A stretch of DNA of 55,305 nucleotides from Bacillus mobilis (GCF_001884045.1 NZ_MACF01000122.1:1-55305), one strand, 5' to 3'; shown: positions 9,243-19,383, counted from the stretch's first letter. Translations and numbers: made by a program. Notes: a model not told the origin generated them from the sequence alone.

Positions 9243-11180
9243 TTGGATGTAATAAATTGTGAAGAAGTGAAACGAGATGAGTTTCATACAGAAAAGTACT
9301 ATGACAGTTATAACATCTTTGGGGCACATATTGTGACGGAAGATGGGATGCGAGGTGTACGATTCACAGTATGGGCTCCTCATGCGAAAGCAATGAGTGT
9401 TGTTGGAGATTTTAATGAATGGGATTATGAGCAACATAAGATGCTACAAGTGACAGAAGAGGGGATTTGGTCCTTGTTTGTACCGCATATTGAAGAGAAT
9501 GAGATATATAAGTATGCGATTGAAACGATGGATGCTAACGTGATTTTAAAAGCAGATCCTTACGCAGTATATGCAGAAGTAAGACCAAATACGGCATCTG
9601 TAGTTTTTGATATAGAGGGATATGAATGGAATGATAAAAACTGGATTCGTAAGAGAAAGAAAAAATCGATTTATAAAGAAGCGATGACAGTTTATGAATT
9701 ACATTTCGGTTCTTGGAAAAAGAAAGAAGATGGCGCTCTGTATTCTTACAGAGAAATGGCCGAGGAGCTCATTCCGTATGTGGTGGAACATCAATTTACA
9801 CATATTGAAATTATGCCGCTTGTTGAGCACCCATATGATCGTTCTTGGGGATATCAAGGAACGGGATATTATGCAGCGACAAGTAGATTCGGCACGCCAC
9901 ATGATTTGATGTATTTTGTCGATGAATGTCATAAATATGGAATCGGTGTCATTTTAGATTGGGTGCCGGGGCATTTTTGTAAAGATGCTCACGGTTTATA
10001 TTTGTTTGATGGGACACCGACTTATGAATATAAGGATAAAGATGTGCAAGAAAATACAGTATGGGGGACTGTCAATTTTGATTTAGGAAAGAGGGAAGTA
10101 CGTAATTTCTTAATTTCAAATGCATTATTTTGGATGAAGTATTTCCATATTGATGGTTTCCGGGTGGATGCAGTTGCGAACATGCTGTACTGGAATAAAG
10201 AAGGACAGGAACAAAGTAATGAGCACGCAGTTTCATTTTTACGAGAGTTAAATGAAGCGGTATTTGCAGAAGATGAAGATTTTCTTATGACAGCAGAAGA
10301 TTCAACAGCTTGGCCACTTGTAACAGCTCCAACGTATGAAGGTGGGCTTGGATTCAATTACAAATGGAATATGGGCTGGATGAATGATGTGCTGAAATAT
10401 ATGGAGTGTGCGCCAGAGTACAGGAAGCATATTCATGAGAAAATAACGTTCTCATTACTATATGCTTACTCTGAAAACTTTATATTACCGCTTTCTCATG
10501 ATGAAGTCGTTCATGGGAAAAAGTCGTTATTAAATAAAATGCCAGGAGATTACTGGGATAAGTTTGCTCAACTTCGTTTATTATATGGATATTTCTTTAC
10601 TCATCCAGGTAAGAAATTACTCTTTATGGGTGGAGAATTCGGGCAGTTTGATGAGTGGAAAGACCTTGAAGATTTAGATTGGAATTTACATGACTTTGAA
10701 ATGCATCGTTATATGCATGATTACTTTAAAGAGCTCATAGCATTGTATAAGCGCTCCAAACCACTTTGGCAGCTTGATCATTCACCGGAAGGATTTCAGT
10801 GGATAGATGCTAATAATCATGAGCAAAGTATTTTCTCGTTTATCCGCCAAGGGGATAAACAAGAAGATGCGTTAGTTGTCGTATGTAATTTTACGAAAGC
10901 TACATATGAAAACTACAAAGTAGGTTTGCCAGATTTCGAGTATTATAACGAGATTTTAAACAGTGACGCTGAGCAATATGGCGGATCGGGGCAAGTGAAT
11001 AAGAAACGTCTCAAGACGATTCAAGAACCGTATCATAATCAAGCGGCACATGTAGAAATTACAATTCCACCATTTGGCGTATCCATATTACGACCAGTGA
11101 AGACGAGAAAGGGGAGCAAAAAACAAGATGGCTCAAAAACAAAAATGCGTAGCAATGTTACTAGCAGGGGGAAAAGGTAG
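9243..11180 (+). CDS. glgB: 1,4-alpha-glucan branching enzyme
   Basis: Forms alpha-1,6 branches in glycogen by cutting and transferring alpha-1,4 chains (GH13). A CBM48-like N-terminal domain (about 35-110) precedes the barrel. Catalytic residues, numbered from the TTG start, are nucleophile Asp309 (DGFRVDAV), acid/base Glu352 (TAEDS) and Asp420 (LSHDEVVHG). The start is taken as TTG 9243 because GAGGTGA at 9231-9237 is its SD; the GTG at 9234 lies inside that SD. This gives 645 residues, normal for the group. It is first in glgBCDAP. Its last 53 bases overlap glgC in another frame. Confidence 0.95.
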   Translation: MDVINCEEVKRDEFHTEKYYDSYNIFGAHIVTEDGMRGVRFTVWAPHAKAMSVVGDFNEWDYEQHKMLQVTEEGIWSLFVPHIEENEIYKYAIETMDANVILKADPYAVYAEVRPNTASVVFDIEGYEWNDKNWIRKRKKKSIYKEAMTVYELHFGSWKKKEDGALYSYREMAEELIPYVVEHQFTHIEIMPLVEHPYDRSWGYQGTGYYAATSRFGTPHDLMYFVDECHKYGIGVILDWVPGHFCKDAHGLYLFDGTPTYEYKDKDVQENTVWGTVNFDLGKREVRNFLISNALFWMKYFHIDGFRVDAVANMLYWNKEGQEQSNEHAVSFLRELNEAVFAEDEDFLMTAEDSTAWPLVTAPTYEGGLGFNYKWNMGWMNDVLKYMECAPEYRKHIHEKITFSLLYAYSENFILPLSHDEVVHGKKSLLNKMPGDYWDKFAQLRLLYGYFFTHPGKKLLFMGGEFGQFDEWKDLEDLDWNLHDFEMHRYMHDYFKELIALYKRSKPLWQLDHSPEGFQWIDANNHEQSIFSFIRQGDKQEDALVVVCNFTKATYENYKVGLPDFEYYNEILNSDAEQYGGSGQVNKKRLKTIQEPYHNQAAHVEITIPPFGVSILRPVKTRKGSKKQDGSKTKMRSNVTSRGKR

Positions 11181-12258
11181 TCGATTAAGTGCATTAACAA
11201 AAAATTTAGCCAAGCCAGCTGTTCCATTTGGTGGTAAATATCGCATTATTGATTTTACGCTAAGTAACTGTGCGAATTCTGGTATTGAAACGGTAGGGAT
11301 TTTAACGCAATATCAACCACTCGAACTTCATAATTATATCGGAATTGGCAATGCTTGGGATTTAGACCGAGTAAGCGGTGGAGTCACAGTGTTACCTCCT
11401 TATGCGGAGTCTTCAGGTGTGAAGTGGTACACAGGTACGGCAAGTGCTATTTATCAAAACTTAAACTATTTAAGTCAGTACGAACCAGAGTACGTTCTGA
11501 TTTTATCAGGCGACCATATTTATAAAATGGATTACAGTAAAATGCTAGATTACCATGTGGAGAAAGAAGCGGACGTTTCGATTTCTGTTATTGAAGTACC
11601 TTGGGATGAAGCGAGTCGTTTCGGTATTATGAATACGAACGAAGAGATGGAGATTGTTGAATTTGAAGAGAAACCGCAATTTCCAAGAAGTAATCTTGCA
11701 TCAATGGGAATTTATATTTTTAACTGGGCAATTTTGAAAGAGTATTTAGAGATGGATGCAAGAAATCCTGAATCTAGTAATGATTTCGGAAAAGATGTAC
11801 TTCCGCTTTTATTAGATGAAGGGAAAAAGCTGATGGCGTATCCGTTTGAAGGATATTGGAAAGATGTTGGAACGGTGAAAAGCTTATGGGAAGCGAATAT
11901 GGATTTACTTCGCGATGAAACGTCGCTGAATTTAAATGATCGTAATTGGCGTATTTATTCTGTGAATCCAAATGAGCCACCTCAATATATTGCTGAACAG
12001 GCAAAGGTAGAAGAATCACTTATTAACGAAGGATGCGTCATTGAAGGGGACGTGAAGCATTCTGTGTTATTCCAAGGAGTGACGGTGGAAGAAGGTAGTA
12101 TGGTTATTGATTCTGTCGTTATGCCAGGAGCAAAGATTGGTAAAAATGTTGTGATTGAAAGAGCGATTGTTGGATCGGAAATGGTTATTGAAGATGGAAC
12201 AATTATTCGTCCAGAAAAAAATGTCGACGATGTAGTACTCATTGCTGAAGGGAAATAG
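11128..12258 (+). CDS. glgC: Glucose-1-phosphate adenylyltransferase, catalytic subunit
   Basis: 376 residues. Makes ADP-glucose from ATP and glucose-1-phosphate, the committed step of bacterial glycogen synthesis. The N-terminal nucleotidyltransferase has the pyrophosphorylase signature [14 protein letters not shown], the substrate region [18 protein letters not shown] and VEFEEKP. The C-terminal third is a left-handed beta-helix with hexapeptide-type repeats. The ATG at 11128 follows AAGGGGAG inside the end of glgB, so the genes overlap by 53 nt. It acts together with GlgD downstream, as in other Bacillus. Confidence 0.96.
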   Translation: MAQKQKCVAMLLAGGKGSRLSALTKNLAKPAVPFGGKYRIIDFTLSNCANSGIETVGILTQYQPLELHNYIGIGNAWDLDRVSGGVTVLPPYAESSGVKWYTGTASAIYQNLNYLSQYEPEYVLILSGDHIYKMDYSKMLDYHVEKEADVSISVIEVPWDEASRFGIMNTNEEMEIVEFEEKPQFPRSNLASMGIYIFNWAILKEYLEMDARNPESSNDFGKDVLPLLLDEGKKLMAYPFEGYWKDVGTVKSLWEANMDLLRDETSLNLNDRNWRIYSVNPNEPPQYIAEQAKVEESLINEGCVIEGDVKHSVLFQGVTVEEGSMVIDSVVMPGAKIGKNVVIERAIVGSEMVIEDGTIIRPEKNVDDVVLIAEGK

Positions 12259-12276
12259 AAAAGGGGGATGAAATGA

Positions 12277-13311
12277 ATGGGAGAAAAAATGTTAGGAATT
12301 ATTAATGCAACGGGAAGTTTTCCTTCCTTAAAGAAAGTAACAGGGCATCGTTCACTAGCGGCGTTACCGTTTGGGGGCCGTTATCGACTCATTGATTTCA
12401 TGCTTTCAAATATGGTGAATTCTAATATTCATAGTGTAGCGGTTTTTACAAGTCATAAAAACCGTTCACTAATGGACCATGTTGGTTCAGGAAAACAGTG
12501 GGATTTAGATAGAAAAAGAGACGGACTGTTTTTATTCCCACCAAATTGCCAATGTGATCAAGATGAATTTGGTTCTTTTGCACATTTTAGAAGACATATT
12601 GATTATTTTTTAAGAGCTAGAGAAGAATACGTTGTTATTACGAATAGCCATCTCGTAACAGCATTAAATTTCCAGGCGGTGTTAGAGCGACATATACATA
12701 CGGCAGCTGATATTACTGAAGTTTGCCATGAAGGGGTTTCGCTTCAAACATACGTGTTAAAGAAACAATTATTGTTAGATTTATTTGAGACATATAAAGA
12801 TGTGGAGCAATACAGTTTATTTGATGTAGTGAGAGAAAAACGCGGAAAATCACTGCATATTGCTACGTATGAGCATACAGGATATGTAGCTATTATTGAT
12901 TCGATTGAAAGTTACTATAAACATAGCTTAGAAATTTTGCAGCCTGCTATTTGGAAGCAATTATTTAAGAAAGAAGCACCGATCTTTACGAAGGTAAAAG
13001 ATGAACCACCAACTCGTTACCTGAAGGGTGCAGCCGTGAAAAATACAATGATTGCAAACGGCAGTATTATCGAAGGTGAAGTAGAAAATAGTGTTATCTC
13101 CCGTTCTGTTAAAATTGGGAAAGGTTCAATTGTTCGTAATAGCATTATTATGCAGAAGAGTAAAATTGGAGATAACTGTATAATAGACGGTGTTATTATT
13201 GATAAAGACGTGAAAATTGGTGACGGTGTTGTACTAAAAGGAAACGCCGATGAGCCATATGTTGTAGAAAAAGGAAGCATTCAAAATAGTACGATTAATA
13301 GTTATTCTTAA
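12277..13311 (+). CDS. glgD: Glycogen biosynthesis protein GlgD (AGPase regulatory subunit)
   Basis: A 344-residue GlgC paralogue. It keeps the overall fold (GGRYRLIDFMLSNMVNSNI, then a C-terminal beta-helix of VKIGKGSIVRNSI-type repeats) but the N-terminal pyrophosphorylase loop reads INATGSFPSLKKVTG instead of GGKGSRL. It is therefore expected to be catalytically weak and to modulate GlgC in a heteromer, as described for Bacillus/Geobacillus GlgD. AAGGGGG precedes the ATG 18 bp after glgC. An intra-operon hairpin follows at 13315-13341. Confidence 0.93.
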   Translation: MGEKMLGIINATGSFPSLKKVTGHRSLAALPFGGRYRLIDFMLSNMVNSNIHSVAVFTSHKNRSLMDHVGSGKQWDLDRKRDGLFLFPPNCQCDQDEFGSFAHFRRHIDYFLRAREEYVVITNSHLVTALNFQAVLERHIHTAADITEVCHEGVSLQTYVLKKQLLLDLFETYKDVEQYSLFDVVREKRGKSLHIATYEHTGYVAIIDSIESYYKHSLEILQPAIWKQLFKKEAPIFTKVKDEPPTRYLKGAAVKNTMIANGSIIEGEVENSVISRSVKIGKGSIVRNSIIMQKSKIGDNCIIDGVIIDKDVKIGDGVVLKGNADEPYVVEKGSIQNSTINSYS

Positions 13312-13314
13312 AAG

Positions 13315-13345
13315 AATCAGTGGGGGGTTCCTCCACTGATTAAAG
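13315..13345 (+). repeat. Hairpin in the glgD-glgA gap, similar to the TTTAT-repeat 3' end
   Basis: AATCAGTGG (13315-13323) pairs with CCACTGATT (13333-13341). The segment CCACTGATTAAAG (13333-13345) is identical to 13 bases in the repeat copy at 50193-50309. There is no T run after it, so it is unlikely to be a full terminator. It may act as a processing or stability element within the glg transcript, or be a remnant of that repeat family. Confidence 0.5.
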
Positions 13346-13422
13346 CATTCATTCCAATGAAAACTCGAAGGGAGGAAGCTGCAAGGGAAGTAGTATAAGC
13401 TTTTCGTGCAGTGGGACAACAA

Positions 13423-14853
13423 GTGAATATTTTATTTGCAGTATCAGAATGTGTACCATTTGTTAAATCGGGAGGATTAGCTGATGTAGCAGGTGCGCTC
13501 CCAAAAGAGCTAAAAAAATTAGGCGTGGAAGTTCGCATTATACTTCCAAATTATAGTCTTATTCCGCAAAAATTAAGGGATGGATGTACGTTACATAAAG
13601 TAATTAATGTCCCGCTTGGGTGGAGAAATCAATATTGCGGAATTTTAAAAGGTGAGCAAGACGGGATTACGTATTACTTAATAGATAATGAATATTATTT
13701 TAAGAGAGATTCTCTATATGGTCATTATGATGACGGAGAGCGTTTTTCTTATTTTTCGAAAGCAGTTTTAGAGTGTATTCCTCATCTTGACTTCGAAGTG
13801 GATGTTCTTCATAGCCACGATTGGCATACAGCTATGGTGAATTTCTTATTACGTGAAAAGTATCAAGATAATCCATTATACGAGCATATTAAAACGGTAT
13901 ATACGATTCATAACTTGCAGTTCCAAGGTGTATTTCCTCCTGAAGTGATGTACGACTTGTTAGAACTTGGCGACGAATATTTCCATAGTGAGCAGCTAGA
14001 GTTTTATGGAAATGTGAACTTTATGAAGGGTGGAATTATCGCTTCTGATCAAATTACAGCGGTTAGCCCGACATACAAAGAGGAAATTCAATATGAGTTT
14101 TTCGGTGAGAAGTTAGATGGGTTGTTACGAAAAAATAATGGTAAACTTAGCGGCATCGTAAATGGAATTGATACGAGCGTATATAATCCAGAAACGGATT
14201 CGTATATTACTGCTCAGTACGATGCGGAGTCATTAGAGGAAAAGAATGAAAATAAACGCGCCTTGCAGCGTTATTTTGGTTTGCCAGAAAAAGAAGATAC
14301 ACCAATTATTTCGATGGTAACGAGATTAACGAAGCAAAAAGGTCTTGATTTAGTACGTACTGTATTCCGCGAAATAATGGAGGAAGATGTACAATGTATT
14401 ATTTTAGGATCAGGTGATTCGGAATATGAGCAATTCTTTGAATGGATGGCATACGAGTATCCTGAAAAGGTAAAAGTGTATATCGGATTTAATGAAGAAT
14501 TAGCTCACCAAGTATATGCGGGAAGTGATTTATTCTTAATGCCATCACTATTTGAACCGTGTGGACTTGGACAACTTATCGCATTAGCGTACGGTACGAT
14601 TCCGATTGTAAGAGAAACAGGCGGATTAAATGATACGGTACAATCTTATGACGAAGAAACTGGAGAAGGAAATGGTTTCAGTTTCACGAACTTTAATGCA
14701 CATGACATGTTGCACACGGTTCGTCGGGCGATTGAATTTTATCATGATAAACTGGTATGGGAGCAGCTTGTAAAGCAAGCGATGACTGAAGATTATAGCT
14801 GGGAGAAATCAGCTCTTGCCTATAAGAAATTGTATAAAAGTCTCATGGAATAA
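13423..14853 (+). CDS. glgA: Glycogen synthase (ADP-glucose, GT5)
   Basis: Transfers glucose from ADP-glucose to the growing alpha-1,4 chain. The N-terminus reads [28 protein letters not shown] is the ADP-glucose-binding KxGG loop. [28 protein letters not shown] and the C-terminal [10 protein letters not shown] segment are characteristic. The GTG at 13423 is chosen because the family starts at MNIL (476 residues); the in-frame GTG at 13411 would add four residues. Neither has a good SD nearby: the nearest strong one, GGGAGG, is about 50 bp upstream, so translation may be modest. Confidence 0.95.
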   Translation: MNILFAVSECVPFVKSGGLADVAGALPKELKKLGVEVRIILPNYSLIPQKLRDGCTLHKVINVPLGWRNQYCGILKGEQDGITYYLIDNEYYFKRDSLYGHYDDGERFSYFSKAVLECIPHLDFEVDVLHSHDWHTAMVNFLLREKYQDNPLYEHIKTVYTIHNLQFQGVFPPEVMYDLLELGDEYFHSEQLEFYGNVNFMKGGIIASDQITAVSPTYKEEIQYEFFGEKLDGLLRKNNGKLSGIVNGIDTSVYNPETDSYITAQYDAESLEEKNENKRALQRYFGLPEKEDTPIISMVTRLTKQKGLDLVRTVFREIMEEDVQCIILGSGDSEYEQFFEWMAYEYPEKVKVYIGFNEELAHQVYAGSDLFLMPSLFEPCGLGQLIALAYGTIPIVRETGGLNDTVQSYDEETGEGNGFSFTNFNAHDMLHTVRRAIEFYHDKLVWEQLVKQAMTEDYSWEKSALAYKKLYKSLME

Positions 14854-14871
14854 CATGTAGGTGGTGAAGAA

Positions 14872-17280
14872 ATGTTTACTCATGTTGAAAGTTTCAAATC
14901 AGCTTTTCTAGAAAAGTTAGAGACGATGTATGGTAAAAGTTTCAAAGACTCTACAACTCGTGATCAATACAATACGCTTGGATACATGGTACGTGAGTAT
15001 ATGAATAGTCAATGGATTGCAACGAACGAAAGTTATCGATCTGGAGAGCGAAAGCAAATGTATTACTTATCCATTGAGTTTTTACTTGGGCGTTTGCTTG
15101 GAAGTAACATATTAAATTTAGGTATCAGGGATGTATGTGAGCAAGGACTTTCTGAGCTTGGTATTTCGTTACAAGAATTAGAAGAGGTGGAAGCAGATGC
15201 AGGTCTTGGAAATGGTGGACTTGGACGATTAGCAGCCTGTTTCCTTGATTCACTTGCATCGTTAAACTTACCAGGTCATGGCTGTGGCATTCGTTACAAA
15301 CACGGCTTATTTGATCAAAAAATTGTTGATGGTTATCAAGTTGAATTTCCAGAACAGTGGCTGCTTCATGAAAACGTATGGGAAGTAAGAAGGCATGATC
15401 AAGCTGTAGAAGTAAGTTATTTCGGCAATGTTGAACCACTATACATTGATGGACGTTTAGAGTTCAGGCATACGAATGCAGAAGTGATCATGGCAGTACC
15501 ATATGACGTTCCGGTAGTAGGTTATGAGACGAGTACTGTAAACACACTTAGACTTTGGAATGCTGAACCAGTTCCTTTCCCGCAAAATTGCAAAGATATT
15601 TTGAAATATAAGCGTGAAACAGAAGCTGTATCGGAGTTTTTATATCCAGATGATACGCATGATGAGGGGAAAATACTTCGTTTGAAACAACAATATTTCC
15701 TCGTATCAGCAAGTTTGCAAAATATCGTTCGTTTGCATAGAGAAAGATATGGTGACCTTCGTCAATTGCATGAGAAAATTGCGATTCATATTAATGATAC
15801 ACACCCAGTTTTGGCGATTCCAGAACTGATGCGTATTTTATTAGATGAAGAAAAACTAGCATGGGAAGAAGCTTGGCACATAACGACGCAAACGATTTCT
15901 TATACGAATCATACGACGTTATCAGAAGCACTTGAAAAGTGGCCAATTCACATTTTTAAACCGTTATTACCGAGAATTTATATGATTATTGAAGAGATTA
16001 ATGAACGTTTCTGTCATGAACTTTGGGAACGTTATCCATATGAATGGCATCGTATTGAAGAGATGGCGATTATTGCACATGATCTTGTGAAAATGGCTCA
16101 TTTAGCAATTGTCGGTAGCCATAGCGTTAATGGTGTAGCGAAAATTCATACGGAAATTTTAAAACAACGTGAAATGCGATTGTTTTATGAGTTTTATCCA
16201 GATAAGTTTAATAATAAAACGAATGGAATTGCTCATAGACGCTGGTTAATGAAGGCGAATCCGCAGCTGACGAACCTTATTTCAGAGGCGATTGGAACAG
16301 AGTGGAAGAAAGAACCGATTAAGCTTCAAGCGCTACAATTAGTTCAACACGATGCGAGTTTCCAAGAGAAATTTGCAGAGGTAAAACAAGAGCGTAAAGA
16401 GATTTTAGCGGAGCGTATTCATAATAAAATGGGGATTACAATTGATCCTAATTCTATTTTTGATGTGCAAGTAAAAAGACTGCATGCTTACAAACGACAA
16501 TTATTAAACGTCCTTCATATTTTATATTTGTATAACCGTTTGAAAGAGGATGCTAGTTTTACATTTTATCCGCGAACTTTTATTTTTGGAGCGAAAGCAT
16601 CACCTGGCTATTACTATGCAAAAAAAATTATTAAATTAATTAATGAACTCGCAAGAAAAGTGAATAATGATTCGTACGTAAGCCAATATATGAAAGTTAT
16701 CTTTCTAGAAAACTATCGAGTGTCTTTAGCAGAAGATATATTCCCAGCTGCGGATGTTAGTGAGCAAATTTCAACTGCGAGTAAAGAAGCATCAGGAACA
16801 GGTAATATGAAATTTATGATGAATGGTGCGATTACGCTCGGAACGTTAGACGGTGCTAATGTTGAAATAAAAGACAGAGTCGGTGATGATAACTGTTTCA
16901 TTTTCGGTTTAACGGCGGAAGAGGTTCTTCATTACTATCAAAATGGTGGATATCGTGCAAGTGATTATTATCACCACAATATGCATATTAAAAAAGTAGT
17001 AGATCAGTTAACGAATGGTTTCTTTGCACATTCAGGAGCTGAATTTGAAGCGATTTACGATTCTCTCGTTATTCAAAATGATGAATACTTCGTTCTGCGA
17101 GATTTTGGTCCATATGCGGAAAGGCAAGAAGCTGTTGGTAGAGCTTATGAGAACCGAACGAAGTGGCTAGAAATGTCGATTTTAAATATTGCACAATCTG
17201 GTCATTTTGCGAGCGATCGAACGATTTTGCAGTATAGTAACGAGATTTGGGGTATTGGTAATGCGGTTACGCAGTATTAA
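14872..17280 (+). CDS. glgP: Glycogen phosphorylase
   Basis: 802 residues, GT35. Releases glucose-1-phosphate from glycogen using phosphate and PLP. The pyridoxal-phosphate lysine is Lys647 in EASGTGNMKFMMNG. Other family stretches are GNGGLGRLAACFLDSLASL (about 116-134), INDTHPVLAIPELMR and VKRLHAYKRQ. It lies 18 bp behind glgA with a GTGGTG-type SD, last gene of the operon, so synthesis and breakdown are encoded together. An intrinsic terminator follows at 17369. Confidence 0.96.
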   Translation: MFTHVESFKSAFLEKLETMYGKSFKDSTTRDQYNTLGYMVREYMNSQWIATNESYRSGERKQMYYLSIEFLLGRLLGSNILNLGIRDVCEQGLSELGISLQELEEVEADAGLGNGGLGRLAACFLDSLASLNLPGHGCGIRYKHGLFDQKIVDGYQVEFPEQWLLHENVWEVRRHDQAVEVSYFGNVEPLYIDGRLEFRHTNAEVIMAVPYDVPVVGYETSTVNTLRLWNAEPVPFPQNCKDILKYKRETEAVSEFLYPDDTHDEGKILRLKQQYFLVSASLQNIVRLHRERYGDLRQLHEKIAIHINDTHPVLAIPELMRILLDEEKLAWEEAWHITTQTISYTNHTTLSEALEKWPIHIFKPLLPRIYMIIEEINERFCHELWERYPYEWHRIEEMAIIAHDLVKMAHLAIVGSHSVNGVAKIHTEILKQREMRLFYEFYPDKFNNKTNGIAHRRWLMKANPQLTNLISEAIGTEWKKEPIKLQALQLVQHDASFQEKFAEVKQERKEILAERIHNKMGITIDPNSIFDVQVKRLHAYKRQLLNVLHILYLYNRLKEDASFTFYPRTFIFGAKASPGYYYAKKIIKLINELARKVNNDSYVSQYMKVIFLENYRVSLAEDIFPAADVSEQISTASKEASGTGNMKFMMNGAITLGTLDGANVEIKDRVGDDNCFIFGLTAEEVLHYYQNGGYRASDYYHHNMHIKKVVDQLTNGFFAHSGAEFEAIYDSLVIQNDEYFVLRDFGPYAERQEAVGRAYENRTKWLEMSILNIAQSGHFASDRTILQYSNEIWGIGNAVTQY

Positions 17281-17310
17281 AGTGGTTGCTACATCGGAAA
17301 AGACTATATG

Positions 17311-17360
17311 AAAATATATCAGCGATTTTTAAGATATATCGATTTACCGACAAAAATTGA
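17311..17360 (+). repeat. Dispersed ~50-bp repeat, copy 1 (behind glgP)
   Basis: The pattern TATATCAGCGATT, about five variable bases, ATATATCGATTTACC, then GACAAAAATT matches, with a few substitutions and indels, the reverse complement of 29593-29642 behind menC. Both copies lie between the last gene of a metabolic operon and its terminator. Not recognised as a named element. Confidence 0.7.
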
Positions 17361-17368
17361 CACTAATA

Positions 17369-17402
17369 AAAACCGAGCTTACTCTCAGTAAGCTCGGTTT
17401 TC
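17369..17402. terminator. Terminator of the glg operon, also facing the small minus-strand gene
   Basis: A 15-bp perfect stem (AAAACCGAGCTTACT / AGTAAGCTCGGTTTT) with a 3-nt loop, flanked by an A run and a T-rich stretch. It can act for glgP and for the minus-strand 44-residue gene that ends at 17412. Confidence 0.92.
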
Positions 17403-17411
17403 CTTTTTTGC

Positions 17412-17546
17412 TTAAGAAAGAAATGGAATAGCGGTATAGATTATACCAGTTCCACCATATTCTCCTGTCGCAAAGTATGAAAATGTAAAGAAACCTGTAA
17501 ACGTAAAAATTACAATGAGAAAAAGTGCAAAGATAAATTTTAGCAT
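17412..17546 (-). CDS. Small membrane protein, 44 residues
   Basis: The ATG at 17546 follows GAGGGGACC, and the ORF is bounded by a terminator at 17369-17402. The sequence begins MLKFIFALFLIVIFTFTGFF and has one hydrophobic segment (about 3-27), then a short hydrophilic-to-neutral tail with TGEYGGTG and PFLS at the end. This is a typical single-pass small membrane protein; no family recognised and no function assigned. Good SD, correct terminator orientation and membrane-like composition favour a real gene. Confidence 0.6.
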   Translation of the reverse strand: MLKFIFALFLIVIFTFTGFFTFSYFATGEYGGTGIIYTAIPFLS

Positions 17547-17622
17547 GTAAGGTCCCCTCATCCAAAAATAACTTCATATATTATTATAGTATAAGGATAT
17601 TTAATTTCCAATTGTTTACTGG

Positions 17623-18345
17623 TTAAAAATGAGAAGTCAGACATGTTTTGTATGTTGTCATGGCATGATTATTTGTAATAGATTTTGTGTTTTTTGCAAA
17701 TGTCATGTTGTGATGAACGTGTGCATATTCCCAGTCTTGGTCATTAAAATGGACATTGCGCGGAGGGAGAAGAGGAACGACATCAAATAAATTAACGAAG
17801 CGAAAGCTACTAGCTACTTGTAGTTTATAATAATTACGAAATGCAATATCGCCTACTTTTGGAGAGGCAAATGTATAAAGACCGTACTGTGCGAAGGCGG
17901 TGTTGATACGCGCATCGAGTATATGTAGTGTGGCGAGCGCGCCGCCTAGGCTATGACCTGTTGCAAGAAGTTTTTTATGGGCTGGTAGTGATACGAGCAT
18001 ATCCATAATAGAATCCCGGCAAGATTCATAAATGGAAAGAAAGCCGTTATGGACATTTCCGCTATTCAAAGCGTATGGGTATGGTTTTTGGTTAACGAGT
18101 GAATCGATAATCCAGTCTGTATCTGTTTGTGTCCCGCGAAAAGCTACAATAATCGTATCCTCAGATTCTAGTATGAATCCGAACCATTCTGTCGTTTGAA
18201 TGGTTTTTCCTTGAAAGCCTTGTACATATTGAAAACCATCTGGTATTTCGAAAATCCCATTTTGTTTATATTGTTCATACGTTAACTCACAACAAGAAGC
18301 TAACAATATGGCAGTATCTTTATCGAAGGATAAAGGAGTACGCAT
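17623..18345 (-). CDS. Class 3 lipase-like alpha/beta hydrolase
   Basis: A 240-residue protein with the fold of fungal-type (class 3) lipases. It shows the oxyanion strand IIVAFRGTQTDTDWI, nucleophile elbow TGHSLGGALATL with Ser132, Asp188 in FVNLFDVVPLLPP, and a C-terminal His227 in NNHAMTTY, the usual positions of the triad. No signal peptide is visible, so it is probably intracellular or cell-associated. The ATG at 18345 follows AAGGAGGGC. Substrate unknown; hydrolase class is confident. Probably a single-gene transcript. Confidence 0.88.
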   Translation of the reverse strand: MRTPLSFDKDTAILLASCCELTYEQYKQNGIFEIPDGFQYVQGFQGKTIQTTEWFGFILESEDTIIVAFRGTQTDTDWIIDSLVNQKPYPYALNSGNVHNGFLSIYESCRDSIMDMLVSLPAHKKLLATGHSLGGALATLHILDARINTAFAQYGLYTFASPKVGDIAFRNYYKLQVASSFRFVNLFDVVPLLPPRNVHFNDQDWEYAHVHHNMTFAKNTKSITNNHAMTTYKTCLTSHF

Positions 18346-18506
18346 TAAGGAAGCCCTCCTTAAGAAAAGGTATAGTTCAATATATGCAGTGAGGGACTTG
18401 ATTCATTCTTTGGAGGGAGTTTGAAAATTAGGCTTGAACCTTTATAAATATGAAGAAGAAGCGCGGCCGAATGAGGCTATGGAATTCAAAGTGGTTTATA
18501 CAGTCC

Positions 18507-18548
18507 AAAAAAAAGATAGTTCCCTATGAAGGGGACTATCTTTTTTTT
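18507..18548 (-). terminator. Terminator of the AIM24-family gene
   Basis: An 18-bp stem rich in A/T ends (AAAAAAAAGATAGT...ACTATCTTTTTTTT, loop TATGAA). It sits about 50 bp beyond the stop of the minus-strand gene at 18601, with a repeat element in between. Confidence 0.8.
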
Positions 18549-18550
18549 GT

Positions 18551-18604
18551 TTTATCCCGCTTTAATGGGCAGTAAGATCCCAACTGAATAAAGTTTCACT
18601 TTAT
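18551..18604 (+). repeat. TTTAT-bounded hairpin repeat, short copy
   Basis: Begins TTTATCCCGC (18551-18560), has GGGCAGTAAGATCCCAACTG in the middle and ends AATAAAGT-TTC-ACTTTATT, a perfect small hairpin. TTTAT occurs at both edges. The right-hand TTTAT supplies the stop codon (reverse TAA at 18603-18601) of the neighbouring minus-strand gene. It resembles the longer copy at 50193-50309 with its middle missing. I recall TTTAT-flanked repeats (bcr1) from the B. cereus group; identity with them is a guess. Confidence 0.65.
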
Positions 18605-19383
18605 TCTTTCCCATCTAAAAGACGTCCAAGTCCGCCTAAAACGCTGCCTTCACCGCTGTTTTGAGCTGCTGGGCTTGTAAGGCGTGCTGCTAAACGGCTA
18701 AGTGTTAAGGACTGAATCCAAACCGTTCCAGGACCTTCTAACGTTGCGAAGAATAAACCTTCGCCGCCAAATAGAGCTGTTTTTACTTTTCCAACGAATT
18801 GAACATCGTAGTTAACATCTTTTGTCATGGCAACGAGACAACCTGTATCGATGCGAAGTCTTTCGCCAGGTTTTAATTCACGCTTATATACAGTTCCGCC
18901 TGCATGCATGAAAGCGAGTCCGTCACCTTCAAGTTTCTGCATGATGAAACCTTCACCACCAAAGAAACCAGTTCCAATTTTTTTCGTAAACTCAATTCCG
19001 ATAGAAACGCCTTTTGCTGCACAAAGAAACGCATCTTTTTGGCAAACTACTTTTCCTTGATATTCTGTTAAATCTACAGGAACAATTTTACCAGGATAAG
19101 GAGCAGCAAAAGATACGTGGCGCTTGCCATGACCTGTATTTGTAAAGACAGTCATAAACATACTTTCGCCTGTAACAAGACGCTTACCAGCGCCCATTAA
19201 TTTACCGAATAGACCACTAGATTGGCCAGAACCATCACCGAAGATTGTTTCCATTTCGATATGATCTTCCATCATCATCATTGCGCCAGCCTCTGCGATA
19301 ACGCTTTCTTCTGGATCTAATTCAATTTCAACAAACTGCATATCATCGCCATATAATTTATACTCGATTTCATGTGCTTGCAT
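18601..19383 (-). CDS. TIGR00266 / AIM24 family protein
   Basis: 260 residues, rich in glycine and beta-strand. The start ([20 protein letters not shown]) and the run [16 protein letters not shown] are typical of the TIGR00266 (AIM24-like) family. The biochemical role of these proteins is unknown. Length is normal; GAGGTG precedes the ATG. The gene is alone between terminators and is not obviously linked to its neighbours. Its stop codon lies in the end of a short repeat. Confidence 0.88.
   Translation of the reverse strand: MQAHEIEYKLYGDDMQFVEIELDPEESVIAEAGAMMMMEDHIEMETIFGDGSGQSSGLFGKLMGAGKRLVTGESMFMTVFTNTGHGKRHVSFAAPYPGKIVPVDLTEYQGKVVCQKDAFLCAAKGVSIGIEFTKKIGTGFFGGEGFIMQKLEGDGLAFMHAGGTVYKRELKPGERLRIDTGCLVAMTKDVNYDVQFVGKVKTALFGGEGLFFATLEGPGTVWIQSLTLSRLAARLTSPAAQNSGEGSVLGGLGRLLDGKE

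Noticed and set aside
9105-9437. 110-residue minus-strand ORF in the glgB leader and start
   Set aside because: Phe/Ser-rich translation of A/T-rich DNA overlapping the well-supported glgB gene; no SD and no family resemblance.
17344-17577. 77-residue minus-strand ORF across the glgP terminator
   Set aside because: It is another frame of the region that encodes the 44-residue membrane protein, passes through the terminator and has no SD.
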